Positions 12,014 to 23,212 of a stretch of 55,180 bases of DNA are shown one piece after another (positions within the stretch are counted from its first letter, which is position 1; every line of letters starts with the position of its first letter). A program made the translations under genes and the position numbers. Location: NCBI RefSeq assembly GCF_001949145.1, contig NW_019091365.1:3077407-3132586 (forward strand). Reading direction: 5' to 3'. The stretch is from Acanthaster planci. Taxonomy: Eukaryota; Echinodermata; Asteroidea; Valvatida; Acanthasteridae. The notes under the pieces were generated by a model. That model saw only the letters and a program-made list of their open reading frames with translations, was not told the origin of the DNA and searched no databases.

Positions 12014-12375
12014 ATAATCACTAGACAATGGACTGGCAGTGGCGTCGGAAGAATATATATCACATTAATGATCGGACAGTGGACTGTATGTGGAATCGGA
12101 GGAATATCACATTAAGGATCAGACAATGGACTGTATGTGGAATCGGGGGAATATCACATTAAGGATCGGACAATGGACTGTATGTGGAATCGGGGAATAG
12201 CACATTAAGGATCGGATAATGGACTGTATGTGTAATCGGGGGAATATCACATTAAGGATCGGATAATGGACTATGTGGAATCGGAGGAATAGCACATTAA
12301 GGATCGGACAATGGACTGTATGTGGAATCGGGGGAATATCGCATAATAATAGGACAATGGACTGGGGCACGTACC
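12014..12375. repeat. 47-bp minisatellite, about 7 units
   Basis: About seven units of roughly 45-47 bases, each built on GGATCGGACAATGGACTG then TATGTGGAATCGG, GGAATATCACATTAA. The first and last units are the most diverged, as is usual at array edges. Small length differences come from 1-2 base indels. Because the period is near 47, the minus-strand frame through it gives a repetitive artificial peptide. Confidence 0.92.
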
Positions 12376-12600
12376 AACGGTTTTATGTTCGACTCACTAT
12401 TTTTAGGAGTCAATCTGATTGATACAGGAAGAAGGTCAGGCTCTCGCTGAATATGTATTGAGCAGTATATATCATGTTGGAAACTTTGACAGCTTGGAAT
12501 GTAATTTCGAGGCATAAATTTTAGAGTCAGGTGTTGAGCAGTTGTTGCACTTGGGTAAAAAAGAAATGTAAGAATTCGGGTGTGTTCAAATAAACCATTT

Positions 12601-15600
12601 CCCAGCAAACACATAGATGTTTTTAGAATGCGATAGACATGTTAAGCCTAATGGTTTCATAACGTTCTACAAAAATGTTATGGTGACATGGTCTTATGAC
12701 ATTTTAATGATATTAAGGTATATTGTTGGCGAAACGTCTTTCCGGTGATTAATTAGCATGATGTTAAAACGTGAAAATTATGCGTTAATGGCAATATCAT
12801 CATTATATTTTTAAATGACGTTATAGCGATATGGTCTTGCAAACCTTTTATGACATGATTTTTTAACGAAAAGTTTGGGGAATGAAGTCATATAATAATA
12901 ATATGCGTAATACTAAAATAAATCTAAAATAAGGTCATATGATGTGACGCCATGACATTTGCAATCCGCTGCGCGCAGTCTCATTCCAATCCTAATTTTC
13001 CACTTGTTTCTGCAACGAATGGAACCAATTTTGTTAGAAGTGTAATCCGTCATTCATTCCTGATATTGAAACACATGTTAGTTACACAAATGGGTGTAGC
13101 CACAGATCTCCATTTCAAAGACTGGATAGGACGCGTACGCTCACGCATGGTGAGGATTCGGAAAACGCGGACAGCTTGCGGTGAGGGTTTACGGGTTTCT
13201 ATCTGCGCATGCGCATTTTATAATATAGAGGTAATAATATATAGTGTTAATCAGTCGCAAAAGATGGGACAAATAGAAAAGGGGTGTGTTTGAATTTCGA
13301 TAGATATTATTGCAGACTCATTAATGAGCTTGTATTAGTCGTGATATCCGTTGGGCTGTTCTCTATTCGTAATATTCCTGAAAATTCAGAACTGTATGAA
13401 TGAAAGTGCTTCCTGCGGATAAATATTTTATTTAAAAAAAGTTTCATAAACGTACTTGTAAACAATTGATAAACTTATAGAATCAGGACAGAAAACAGAT
13501 GAATTTCATTGTGGAGTGTTGTTTTTTTCGTTATTTTTTTCCCTTAAAAGCAACAAAAAGCAAAGTTGTATGACGTACATAACAATACATATTGATAGCA
13601 CCCTGACGTATATTGATAGCACCCTGACGTGCACTACAAAAGACATGATTGTACTGGTGCAAAGGGTTTTTTATCACAAGCCGGAGGTCTATATAATAAG
13701 ACACCTTTGAATTCTATACATGGAGAAAAACTCTCGAAATATTTAAATTATTTCTTCGCCAAGTAATTTGTTACACAATAAAAATATGTTTGTTTCCAGC
13801 TTTGGCTGTATACTGAAACAATGACACAATCCTGAGAGAGTTAAAACAGAGCAGTATTTTACTTAAAACGCGATATGCAGTTTGAATGAGTATGGACATT
13901 AATCGGCATAATAGACCAAACAAGCTAACAATCTCACACGTGGGCAAAATTTAGGACATTATGCCTCAGCAAAAGCAGTTTGATTTTAGTTAATCCCTCA
14001 TACTTGGAAGATTAAATCAAACTCAAACAACTTTACTCAAAGTTTGTTTCAAATGAGCGACAATACTGATTGTAAAAAACTTAAATATTAACAGATTAAC
14101 CGATTCAACAAAACCCTATTTGAACTGCTCCTGACACGACCTCATCATGGACGCACCCTTGTCGGAAGTGTTCCGAGCATGGCATCAAAGCTTCCCAAAT
14201 CATTTGTCTTTGCCGAGTGAATACGCCGTAGTCCTCTGATGTTTTTTCTTGGAATTTTATGCTTAAATATGTACAAAGAAAACAAATAATGTTAACGAAA
14301 GAACTGAGGCAATATACCCAAACTGAATTGTTTCCAATAAAGAGATCCCACTAATAATGACGACGCAGGTTCCAAAATTTGACAGGGAACCGATCATCAT
14401 AGCCTTATGCATTTTGTTTTGACAACCAGTTGTATTGTCAAAACCCAATACCAAGTATAATACATGTATTAAAAGTCACTTTCACATCGGGCACTGCGGG
14501 TTAGGCCTATTGCAATCGGTATGAATTTTATTTTTAAAAGGCAAGTCCAGCTGTGCGCTTATCAACAGCCCGGAATGAAGGCATCCAACGGCTGTGCAAG
14601 TCCGAACAATTTTCCCTTCGAAAGAGAGAGAAACCTGGAGCAACAAACTCTTCAGCCAGACTAAGGTGTCGCGCGCTTGCCGGTCAGGCGTAACAATCGT
14701 AATTCAAACCCTCACCGATGAGACGCGTGCGTGCACAAGATGGAGGGCGCCGTGTCTTATCCGGTCTTTATAATGTAGATCAATGGGTGTAGCACAACAT
14801 AGCTAAATGATGTCTTCTTTAATGCTTCCTATAATTAACTCTCCATGATGAGAAGTGTCTTTGGATCTTATTCATATACTATTATGTCTCTGTCCTCCTT
14901 AGTCACGGTAAGCACGAAAAGAAAATTATTGTGTTGGCTAAGTTATACTATTTTGAACAAATTTGTATCTTTGTAAGTTTTAATCATCAAATTCTGTTTC
15001 ATTGACCTACTCTTAAAATATATCACTATTGAGCAAAACTGAAAATTTTAGTGACATGTGACAGAATTGCAACAACGTTAACGCTTGATAACCACGCCCA
15101 CTTAGGATCAATACATGTATGTAAATTGAGGTCAAAGCAACACAGTAGTGATATATTTCCAAGATAGTACATTGTAATAGCGTCACAATAATGACATGCA
15201 GAACACTGTCATACAACACTGACCAACGGTCACAACATTCATGTTATGCATAATATTCTGAAACATTATTCCATGCAATTACACATTAATAACATTATCA
15301 TTGCGTGCAACGGAAAATGGGTATTTTAAGAACGTTGTAGACTTGTTGAATAACATTTGTGCTGTATATATTACAGACACAGTAAAACTATATAAATCAC
15401 ACGTGTATGGAAATATTTGTGTGATGTCTGACGCTATTTTCTCTACTTATCAGCGAAACGTAATAAACTGAAACGTGAAAACGACGCTTTTCAATGTCAT
15501 ATATCAAAAAATCCTTGGTGATCAAAAAGTTTGCGATGCCATTGCTTGATACTTAACTATTAAGCAACAATTCGTGAACATTATTAACACTTCTGTAAAC

Positions 15601-16568
15601 CCAAACGTCGATGGAAAAACATGGATCAGAAAGTTTGACATATTTGATATTTATTTAACGTCACTTAAATTTAAAATGAGTATGATTCCAAAACATCATC
15701 AAAACATGTCAGAAACAAAACGACAATGTTAAAACGGTATTTTGAGATGAATATGCTTCGTTTATCTCATTTTTCAAATATGTCTCAAACATTCACTTGT
15801 TATGTTCATTATGTCAACATCATTTTCACTTGGAACTATTGATATGATGTTCTTACTGTGACGTTTAACAAATCAAATCTACTGAAATATATTTATTGAA
15901 TAAGCGAGTTTTAAACATTAATAGGTGATGTTGATTTGGATTACTTAAACATAAGCTAATGTTCCATTGATTCAAACATGAACAAAATGTCTTTAAAATG
16001 TTACTAATGCCGGTACATCACAGCCAATTTCTTGATATTTACTCAGCATATTGGCTACGGCATTGCAAGTATTGAATTGGCGTCATTCAAGCATTTCAAT
16101 ACCAGTATAACAGTGCTTAAAATTATGTTGAAAAAATATCACGTCCACTTTAACACCTTTTTAAATAACCAGTTTCAAAGACGTTTTGGTGATGGTTTCG
16201 TCTGTCCAAAGATTCATAAATTGTTTTGAGAAAAACATATCGTCATAATAACAGCTTTAAAACGCACGTGGAGGTAACATTATCAAAATATAGGGGTACA
16301 GATTAGCTATTTCTAAATAATGACATGAACAGCAGCAAAATGTGTTTTCGCTGTAAAACCGGTTTCAAATAACAGTAACAATTAGATAACATTAATTTAA
16401 CATGGCAGATAAACATCAAATTGGGGGTATTTACATAATGTTACCACAACGTTATGTTATTTTCTATATTACTTCTATGCAGTAATAAAAATGTCATTCG
16501 AAATGTTTTAGTCACAACATTAGTGCGACGTTCAAAACATGTTGTCACAGCGTTATGTGTTTGCTGGG
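12601..16568. mobile_element. About 4-kb non-autonomous DNA transposon bounded by inverted repeats
   Basis: The left end CCCAGCAAACACATA (12601-12615) is the exact reverse complement of 16554-16568. Subterminal sequences on both sides carry many short inverted motifs such as AACGTT, AACATT and ATGTTAT (for example CATAACGTTCTAC at 12659 and CACAACGTTATG at 16445), typical of transposase-binding ends. TTT immediately flanks both ends and may be a short target duplication. No transposase frame is present; the interior contains only short open frames. The middle (about 12960-15000) looks different from the AT-rich ends and may be captured or nested DNA. Confidence 0.6.
13589..13630. repeat. 21-bp tandem duplication
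   Basis: Two adjacent exact copies of a 21-base unit, ATATTGATAGCACCCTGACG plus T, at 13589-13609 and 13610-13630. The two copies keep frame in the small 64-residue frame at 13516-13710, but nothing else supports coding. Confidence 0.9.
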
Positions 16569-16799
16569 TTTGTGCTAATGCTCTAAAATTAACCGAATTA
16601 CGAATGGTACTGTATGGAAAAGATATATGCCTCTAGAACCCGTGTGCAAGAATTTCTTTTCTTTGCTGGTGTTTTTCAGCCAGTTTCAAGTGGTATTTAC
16701 CGGCTGTTTATGAAATGTATATTGTGTGCTTCTCAATATTAATGAGTAAAACAGCCGACCAGTCAGTGAGTAAACCTTTGTACACAAGTTCTTACTCTG

Positions 16800-17019
16800 A
16801 GTTAAACGGTGATCCCCAAAATGTTTTGTGACTGCCCATGTTGGCATCACATCATCACAGTAGCACAACATGCACCACTTCCTACCCAACATCACCCCAA
16901 TCCACATCACCCTATCCACCCACACTACCCCATCCATAGCAACGCCATAGGCTCCGCCCCGCAAAGCAGCCCACGACTTATTATGCATAATTGTCATTGT
17001 TCTGTCAGGTAGGAACAAG
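16800..17019 (+). promoter_or_regulatory. Putative promoter / 5' UTR of the helicase-like gene
   Basis: Sequence between the transposon's right end and the ATG at 17020. It contains a GC-box-like CTCCGCCCC (16952-16960), a palindromic TTATGCATAA around 16980, and a pyrimidine-rich TGTTCTGTCAG just before the start that could serve as a splice acceptor for an upstream non-coding exon. No TATA box is obvious close to the ATG. Assignment as promoter is inferred from position and these short motifs only. Confidence 0.35.
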
Positions 17020-19413
17020 ATGGCGTCATCCGTTCCGTTAGACGCAGCCATACCTTGTCCTGTGTGCAATGCAAAAGAAGTAACAGTTACTCATTCCCAG
17101 CCCTTGGAAGTTCAAAACTTGAATATTACTCTACCAAGCACGGGGGAGACGATCTCCTTTCAGACAGCCACTGAGACGTTTATTCGAGAGCATTACCCGG
17201 ATTTAAATACAACTACTTACCGTGTGCCCTCCGCTTTCTTCTACGACCACAAAGGGGATCTGGATCTGCAGACCAACGAAGACATCCTGAACGTCACTGA
17301 CCACTCAAGGTCAAGGGGCTCAGCCAAGCGGTCGCCGAAAGAGGTGGTCAAAGATCGCTTCCAGAAGGACGCTGTCGAGAAAGTGGTCCGGCGATTTCAC
17401 ACCTGGGGAGCCGGTCGAGGAGAAGGCATGTTGATCCTCAGCGAGTACAAGATCCAGGACTATCTGCGACTAGCAACGAGAGCTGCTCAGGCTGGAAGAA
17501 AGAACAGGGAGAAATTGGTCGGCGACCACGACGTTATGGTGATCCACTTCCAGAGTGGAGTCGTGGTGTTTGTTCAGGTAAAAAGCGTGCAGGAGACAAG
17601 TGCATGGAAGACCATTCGCGGAAAGCTCAAGAACGCCTGGGAGCAAACCATAAAAGACGAAGCTGCCTTCCGAGAATTAAACGCTGACATAGGTGACATC
17701 ACCTCAAAGGTGCCCGTGCTACGGTTAGTTGCTCTTCCTGAGCTATCCAGCACTCACTTGACAAGTATGGCTGTTTGTGACCTGCACACAGCAAGAGTCC
17801 TGACCAAAGAAATATTGGGATCTGCTTCTGCTTTCGATACATGGCTCAGTGAACATCTGAGTTTCGCAAAACAGCAGATAGGCGAGCCAGGATTCTCTCT
17901 GGAGGAGTACACGCAACTATGTGGTAGATACGTCGGGTTAGCCTCAGTGGTTAGAATACGTACTCTCACTGACGCCGTGAAGAAGGCAAGTGCTAAGACG
18001 GGGAAGATTCTTCTGACTCCAGATCAGAGAGAGATAATCACGACAGGAAATAGGCGGCAGATAATTATGGGAGAGTATGGTACAGGGAAATCACTGGTCT
18101 TGGCTAAGATGGCAGAGAGAATCGTGGGAGAAGACAAAAGAGGCTGTACAGGTGGAGAACCAGAGCAGATGGTCTTCATCGTGTCATGTACAGGTGTTTC
18201 TCACACCCGCACGATGGGTAGGCTACGCCAATCTCCTTGTCACCTAGTAGCTCATCTGAGAAGCCTGATCTCTGACCAGTCGTCGTCTTTGAAGGTCATG
18301 TCAGTAGCTGATCTCTTCCTCTATTGCTTCCCCGAGTGCGATCCCTATCTCCAGCGACTCGATCCCGCCGAGATGGCACAGTTAACTCGAAAGGTCATGT
18401 CATTACATCCAACAGTGCCAATTCACATTCTGTGGGACGAGGTTCCGTTTGTCCCGAAGTGGGACTGGACCCCACTAAAAGATCTTGGTGAGGAGCACCC
18501 GGAGACCTTTATCTGGCTCACCATAGCAACGGGCACTTACATCTCAATGGACTCCGGAAACCCGACCTTTCGTGTCTCCGAGAGATTGCCTGGCAACTTT
18601 ACCGTGTCGCTGCTCACCCGATGCATGCGGATGACGCGGAACGGGTTTAATTTCTACCGGGCTCTGCAGGATTACCTTGGGGATAAAGGCTGCAGCTCAA
18701 CCACCAGTGGAAATGCAGTGCCTGGCTGTATTCCTCTGTGGTATCCCATGGAAGACTGTGTCTGCAAAACTACAGACCCTCTTAAATGTACATGCATCGA
18801 GGCGCGACTCACCCGCACGCTAAAGCGCGTGTGGGGCCATCTGAAGGACATAAACCCGTCCCAGGTCTCGATCGTCGTTCGCGACAGCAAGGATCAAATC
18901 GACAAATTTCTGTTCACGAATGTCAAGAAAGCCTGCGAATGCCTTAACATTCCCTCGGAACAGTGCTCCCCGTCAAACCACTCTACTCCAGAGTTAAAAA
19001 AAGAAGATTCACCAACCCCGAAGTGTCAGATCGTGGACATTTTCAGCTACAAAGGTTGCGAGAGCCCTGTGGTAATATTCGTTACGTCATACGGCTGGCC
19101 ACTGGTCTGGGACCACCACGGTGGGCGGCACGGTTGGGACGACATCTCCCCACAGATCTCACGCGCGCTGGGCCAGATTATTCTCATCTCCTGGCCGAAC
19201 AAAGAGATGGACCACTTCAGTAGAGATGCTGTGCTCAACATGATCTCATCCTACTCAGACTTCCCGCTACCGGTGGGCGACGAGGAAGCAGAATTCTTGA
19301 AAACAATGATTGGGAAATTTGAGGAGGTGCTGACCCTCTATTCCAGGGACGATCACACAAACTATCTGGACATCCTTGCGGAGAAAGGGGTTCTAATGAA
19401 ATGTTGGTCGTAG
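17020..19413 (+). CDS. Superfamily 1 helicase-like P-loop protein with N-terminal nuclease-like (NERD/PD-(D/E)XK-type) region
   Basis: A 797-residue intronless frame, clearly richer in G/C than its surroundings. The start context AACAAGATGGCG has A at -3 and G at +4. Residues 1-100 carry a CPVC pair (13-16) and no domain I know. Around 135-190, EGMLILSEYKI, then GDHDVMVI (168-175) and VFVQVKS (183-189), resemble the beta-strand order of NERD or restriction-endonuclease-like nucleases, with D171 or D169 and the Q-x-K motif as possible catalytic residues. The helicase part has LTPDQREI (332-339, Q-motif-like), Walker A GEYGTGKS (351-358), Walker B IHILWDE (468-474), a motif IV-like LLTRCMRM (531-538), motif V-like FSYKGCESPVVI (675-686) and motif VI-like ISRALGQIILI (713-723), the order seen in UvrD/Rep helicases. 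A Cys cluster lies at 560-592. Function is unknown; nucleic acid processing, defence or signalling by a degenerate helicase are all possible. The reading frame is certain to be coding; the nuclease assignment is tentative. Confidence 0.9.
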   Translation: MASSVPLDAAIPCPVCNAKEVTVTHSQPLEVQNLNITLPSTGETISFQTATETFIREHYPDLNTTTYRVPSAFFYDHKGDLDLQTNEDILNVTDHSRSRGSAKRSPKEVVKDRFQKDAVEKVVRRFHTWGAGRGEGMLILSEYKIQDYLRLATRAAQAGRKNREKLVGDHDVMVIHFQSGVVVFVQVKSVQETSAWKTIRGKLKNAWEQTIKDEAAFRELNADIGDITSKVPVLRLVALPELSSTHLTSMAVCDLHTARVLTKEILGSASAFDTWLSEHLSFAKQQIGEPGFSLEEYTQLCGRYVGLASVVRIRTLTDAVKKASAKTGKILLTPDQREIITTGNRRQIIMGEYGTGKSLVLAKMAERIVGEDKRGCTGGEPEQMVFIVSCTGVSHTRTMGRLRQSPCHLVAHLRSLISDQSSSLKVMSVADLFLYCFPECDPYLQRLDPAEMAQLTRKVMSLHPTVPIHILWDEVPFVPKWDWTPLKDLGEEHPETFIWLTIATGTYISMDSGNPTFRVSERLPGNFTVSLLTRCMRMTRNGFNFYRALQDYLGDKGCSSTTSGNAVPGCIPLWYPMEDCVCKTTDPLKCTCIEARLTRTLKRVWGHLKDINPSQVSIVVRDSKDQIDKFLFTNVKKACECLNIPSEQCSPSNHSTPELKKEDSPTPKCQIVDIFSYKGCESPVVIFVTSYGWPLVWDHHGGRHGWDDISPQISRALGQIILISWPNKEMDHFSRDAVLNMISSYSDFPLPVGDEEAEFLKTMIGKFEEVLTLYSRDDHTNYLDILAEKGVLMKCWS

Positions 19414-19426
19414 TGCCGCTTGTTAC

Positions 19427-19432
19427 AATAAA
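19427..19432 (+). terminator. Polyadenylation signal AATAAA
   Basis: A canonical AATAAA begins 14 bases after the TAG stop of the helicase-like gene and is followed by a GT/T-rich stretch (GGTTTTAGCTGGATTTTTG). This gives a very short 3' UTR and supports 17020-19413 as a complete, expressed terminal exon. Confidence 0.75.
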
Positions 19433-21788
19433 GCCATCAGGTTTTAGCTGGATTTTTGTATCTCACGAAATAAGAGAGCAAAATATAATTGTTTGCTTTG
19501 CTCATGTATTAACAGTTGAAAAGAGCAGCAGAGGAGACGTAAAGTCATAGACCTGCCTTTGGTTGAAGAAATAATAATGACTAGTGAAGGGAATCCGAGT
19601 CCATTCAGCTTGTTCAGAACAATGAAATAAAGTGACTGATAAAACCGTCCGATAGGCACATAAGGCGTTATTTCCAGGGCATATACGAATAATTCTGGGC
19701 TTACGAAAAAGTTAAGGATTTACGAAAATACTACAAATGTGCACAGTTTTTGAAGCTTCGGCTTCGCTCTTTGATTCGCCCGCGCTTCACATCAGCATGA
19801 AAATCAGTGCAAAGCTCCAGCGCTCACCAGAGCGATGGAATTGGTGCTGGTGCCTACGGTAGTGCTAATCTGATCCAGGATCAAAGATAGTGAACAGGTC
19901 AACAACAGCGGTAAATCTAGTAGACAGAGGAAGATAAATGGGCAGGGTGAGTGTAAAGGCCGGTTCTTCGGCTCGATAGCGAATAGGAACGGGAAATTGT
20001 GACGTCAGAGCAAGACTTTCTCGTGCTTCGGATTCAGAAAGTTAAACACAATTTCAGCATGAGCTCGTTTTTACTGCAAATGCTTTGTGACGTCAACTTC
20101 GGTTCGCTATGACGTACGAAGTTCAACTGGCCTCTTCTAAAGGCGTGACGAACGAGGAAGTCTGTGTCGTGATTGTAGAGAATACCATCTGGCGTCCCCA
20201 GAAAATCAAGAATGCAGTAAGAATAATTGGTGTTCCTTTTACTATTTTCCCCAACATTTTACGAGTTACCTGATATTCACCAGCAGCTGAAGGGGCGGGA
20301 CTATTGCCCAGCTCTCCCCAATCTGATTCTGAGCGATATCGGTTTTGATACCAAAACCTGTTTGCCACAATAAAGGTGTCATTACATCCAACACCATCCT
20401 ATGAGTATAATTATCTCAGAGTTGCCAAAAAGAACAGACTATTATTTTCGTTTACTCACGAGAAACCCGGCTCAGTCACCTGACTCCTATTATCTGACGG
20501 TAGGAGGGGATGAGGTCATTTCCACTTTATCAGTTGCAACTGAATTCACTTATTTGTTCGGTATGAATTGATGATTGATTTGTATATGCTTTCATCTATT
20601 CCCTGCCTAGGGTACCGTTCATGACCACTTTCTTCTAATGTTAAACTTTCTATGTTTTGCGTCTGTTTTTGATTATGTTAAATCAAGTTTATTTCGTCCA
20701 TAAAAAGCCCAGCGGCGTGATTTGGAATGACAATTATTCATGTGCGGGTAGGCTTTGATACAGACAGAAATTAAGAGACGTTATTACATTACACAATGGG
20801 TCGGCTCTCGTCTGTGAAGAATAACAGGTCGTATTTTATTGGTTATTACACGAGTGCGAGTAGAACAAGGAATAATGTATTGCGTCTGTGTCACGTATAC
20901 AACGTTCGTTTGTGTCAACCATAGAGCTTATAGTAAAGCTGGAGGTGTCCGGCCTGTTCTTGTACGCTACGCCAAGTTTGCGCAAGAACAGGGCGACATG
21001 ATGTTCCAAGACCATACATGCGTGAAGGCGTCTACGAGGTTCACAGTTTGTTAGTGCGTAATGTATCAATTTTACGTTCCCCCTGGCGCGTCACCTCTAG
21101 CTCTACTTAGGATCTCTATGGTGTCAACCAAAGATAGTATAGAGCCGCATGAAGGGGGTTTAATCACTCAAATCTCATGGTTTCGTTATTGATGTAGCGT
21201 ATAAAAGGAAATTATCATAGCATGAATCAAAAGCCTTCTCGTATGTTTCGAAAAGCACAGTTGAGCATGCTTAAAACTAAAAGAGCCGTTTATACTGTCT
21301 CCGTGCTGGCTTACTAACGAATTAGTAGCAAGGATGCGCGTCAGATGGCAAGGGGAGCGCCAGGAAAAATGGAAATTTAAAAAAGTGAAAGAAGTTTTTG
21401 AAAAGAAATAAAAAGGGGGGAATGAACTAATTTGCTAAAAAAAAATAAAAGGCTCAAAATGGACGTTCTCCTATTTATAAGAATTTCTCAGTTCAATGTT
21501 GAGTATTCTTTCTTTTTTTTTCTTCTGGTACAGAAGAAGAGATTATTGACATTGTAAATAGCTTGCATAAACAAATTTAGTCCTGGTTTAAATTAAATTA
21601 GTACATGTTGTTCTTTACTGTAACAAGCTGTAACGGCTATCACTAGGCCTGTATATATCATTCATCTGTAACTTCTCTATGTCAAGTGGTGTAGTAACGG
21701 CTTGAAGATTGCTAGAGCAATCCAGCAGTGGTCAATAAATATCGCCCAATCTCGATGTTATGTATAATCTATAATCGCATCTTAGAAT
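19433..21788. other. Intergenic, no recognised gene
   Basis: Contains short dyads (for example GGTTTTGATACCAAAACC at 20340) and several CRE-like TGACGTCA/GTGACGTCA cores near 20000-20095. A minus-strand open segment at 20270-20368, starting ATGGCA and ending CAG before GTAACT, could be a first exon but has no supporting domain. Nothing else is recognised. Confidence 0.4.
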
Positions 21789-21789
21789 G

Positions 21790-23212
21790 CTTAGAAAAGC
21801 AAAATAACATCTGATCATCAGTATGGTTTTGGGGCAGCTCATTCAACTATGCATGCGGGATATTTAACTGATCGCTAAGATAGCTACTTGCCTAGATTAC
21901 AGCTTCCTGTGTCAAAGCAAGTAGATCTTTCAAAGGCCTTCGGTACGGTTGATCACGGTATTCTTCTGTGTACACTTCAGTACTCTGGAATTAGGGGGTT
22001 GCCTAGGATTGATTTAGAAATGTCTGTCTAATCTTTCTACTCGACAGCAATTCGTGGTAATCATGGTACCAAATCATCACAATTATGTGGTGTTCATAAA
22101 GACTCTATCCAGGGTCCCTCCATTTTAAAAAAAATCTATTTACATCAATGATTGAACTTCGAATATCAATCCTTCATTTTTTCTGCTGATGACGGTACCA
22201 TATTTATAGTCACGGTGATGTAAACCTACTTTGTAACACAGTTAATCATGAGATAAGAAAGATATCTACTTTAATTAAAGCGAATAAGTAAGCACTCAAT
22301 ACAACAAAGACTAATCTTATGTCGTTTAGCAGTAAAAAGCATCACCTACCCACTCGAATTTATGTTGAAGATACAAAGAGTACAAAACCTGCTACAACAA
22401 AATTGTTAGGATAACAGGTATAGATGACCGCTTAACTTGGAATAAACACATTCAGCCATATTCCTCAAGTTATTTCAAGAAAAATATAGGTATTGTTTCA
22501 AAGTTAAATTTGATCTTTCTTTACAATATCGTATTAACTTTGTATGAGGTAACAGTAGTATTAGTAATCTTAATCGAATCCTCAAATCAAAGAAAAAGTT
22601 CTGCTTATTATTGATAATTCTAATTGTTATGAACCTAGCATTTTTCTCTTTCATGTGTCTAATATGTTAAAGAAATTTATTCTGTCTAACTGTGCTCCCT
22701 TATGCACCAACTGAAACAATAACAAATTGACCAATTCAATTCGGTCACTTTTTACAGAAAATGAAGGAATCCACAATTATTTTACACGGCAACATCATGA
22801 ATTCCATTTGTCTCATGCACGGACTGCATTCTCTAAAACTACTGGGGCCTAAGCAGTGCAGCTCAATTGATAATGCATTGAGAAAAAATGCCAGTCCCTC
22901 TATGTTTACGCGTAAATATAACTATAAATTATTAAATAACTAATTCAGATATATTATCATAGGGTTACAGTCACATGTTACTGTACGTATATCATTCGAT
23001 CTACATGCACCTTACTTTTTCTAGTTAATTTGTAATGATGTTTTTCAGTAGTTGTATATTGTTATTGTTATGAGTGTCTGTGTGGCCTTCCCTCGACGAG
23101 CAATGCCTCTTGGGCGTCTCCACCCATCAACTTCATGTGTATACCATCTTTAACTCTTCATATTATGTGGAAAATGAAGTGAAGTGAAGCGAATTGAAGT
23201 GAAGTGAAGTGA
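21790..23212 (+). pseudogene. Decayed non-LTR retrotransposon (CR1/L2/Jockey-like), reverse transcriptase to 3' end
   Basis: Translating across frames gives broken but ordered reverse transcriptase signatures: QYGFGAAHST near 21820, DLSKAFGTVDH near 21925 (normally DLSKAFDTVDH), a GVHKDSIQGP block near 22090 (normally GVPQGSILGP), FSADDGTIFI near 22185 (the catalytic F-A-D-D region), KANKLALNTTKTNLMSF near 22275, and a 60-residue C-terminal piece ending at 22943. Stops and frameshifts are frequent, so it is dead. The 5' part, including any endonuclease, is missing, as expected for a 5'-truncated insertion. A 3' tail runs to a GAAGT microsatellite. Confidence 0.8.
23171..23212 (+). repeat. GAAGT microsatellite, 3' tail of the LINE
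   Basis: About eight imperfect copies of GAAGT. Tandem short repeats instead of poly(A) are typical of the 3' ends of CR1/L2-type elements, so this likely marks the insertion's end. Confidence 0.8.

Noticed and set aside
12119-12370. Repetitive minus-strand frame
   Set aside because: It reads through the 47-bp minisatellite and reflects its near-triplet period, with small indels shifting the frame between units.
16554-17019. The helicase-like gene carried by the transposon at 12601-16568
   Set aside because: The gene starts 450 bases beyond the right inverted end, so it lies outside the element as delimited.
20270-20368. Possible first exon on the minus strand (ATGGCA start, CAG/GTAACT donor)
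   Set aside because: Only a start and donor by chance-level motifs, no recognisable protein and no second exon.
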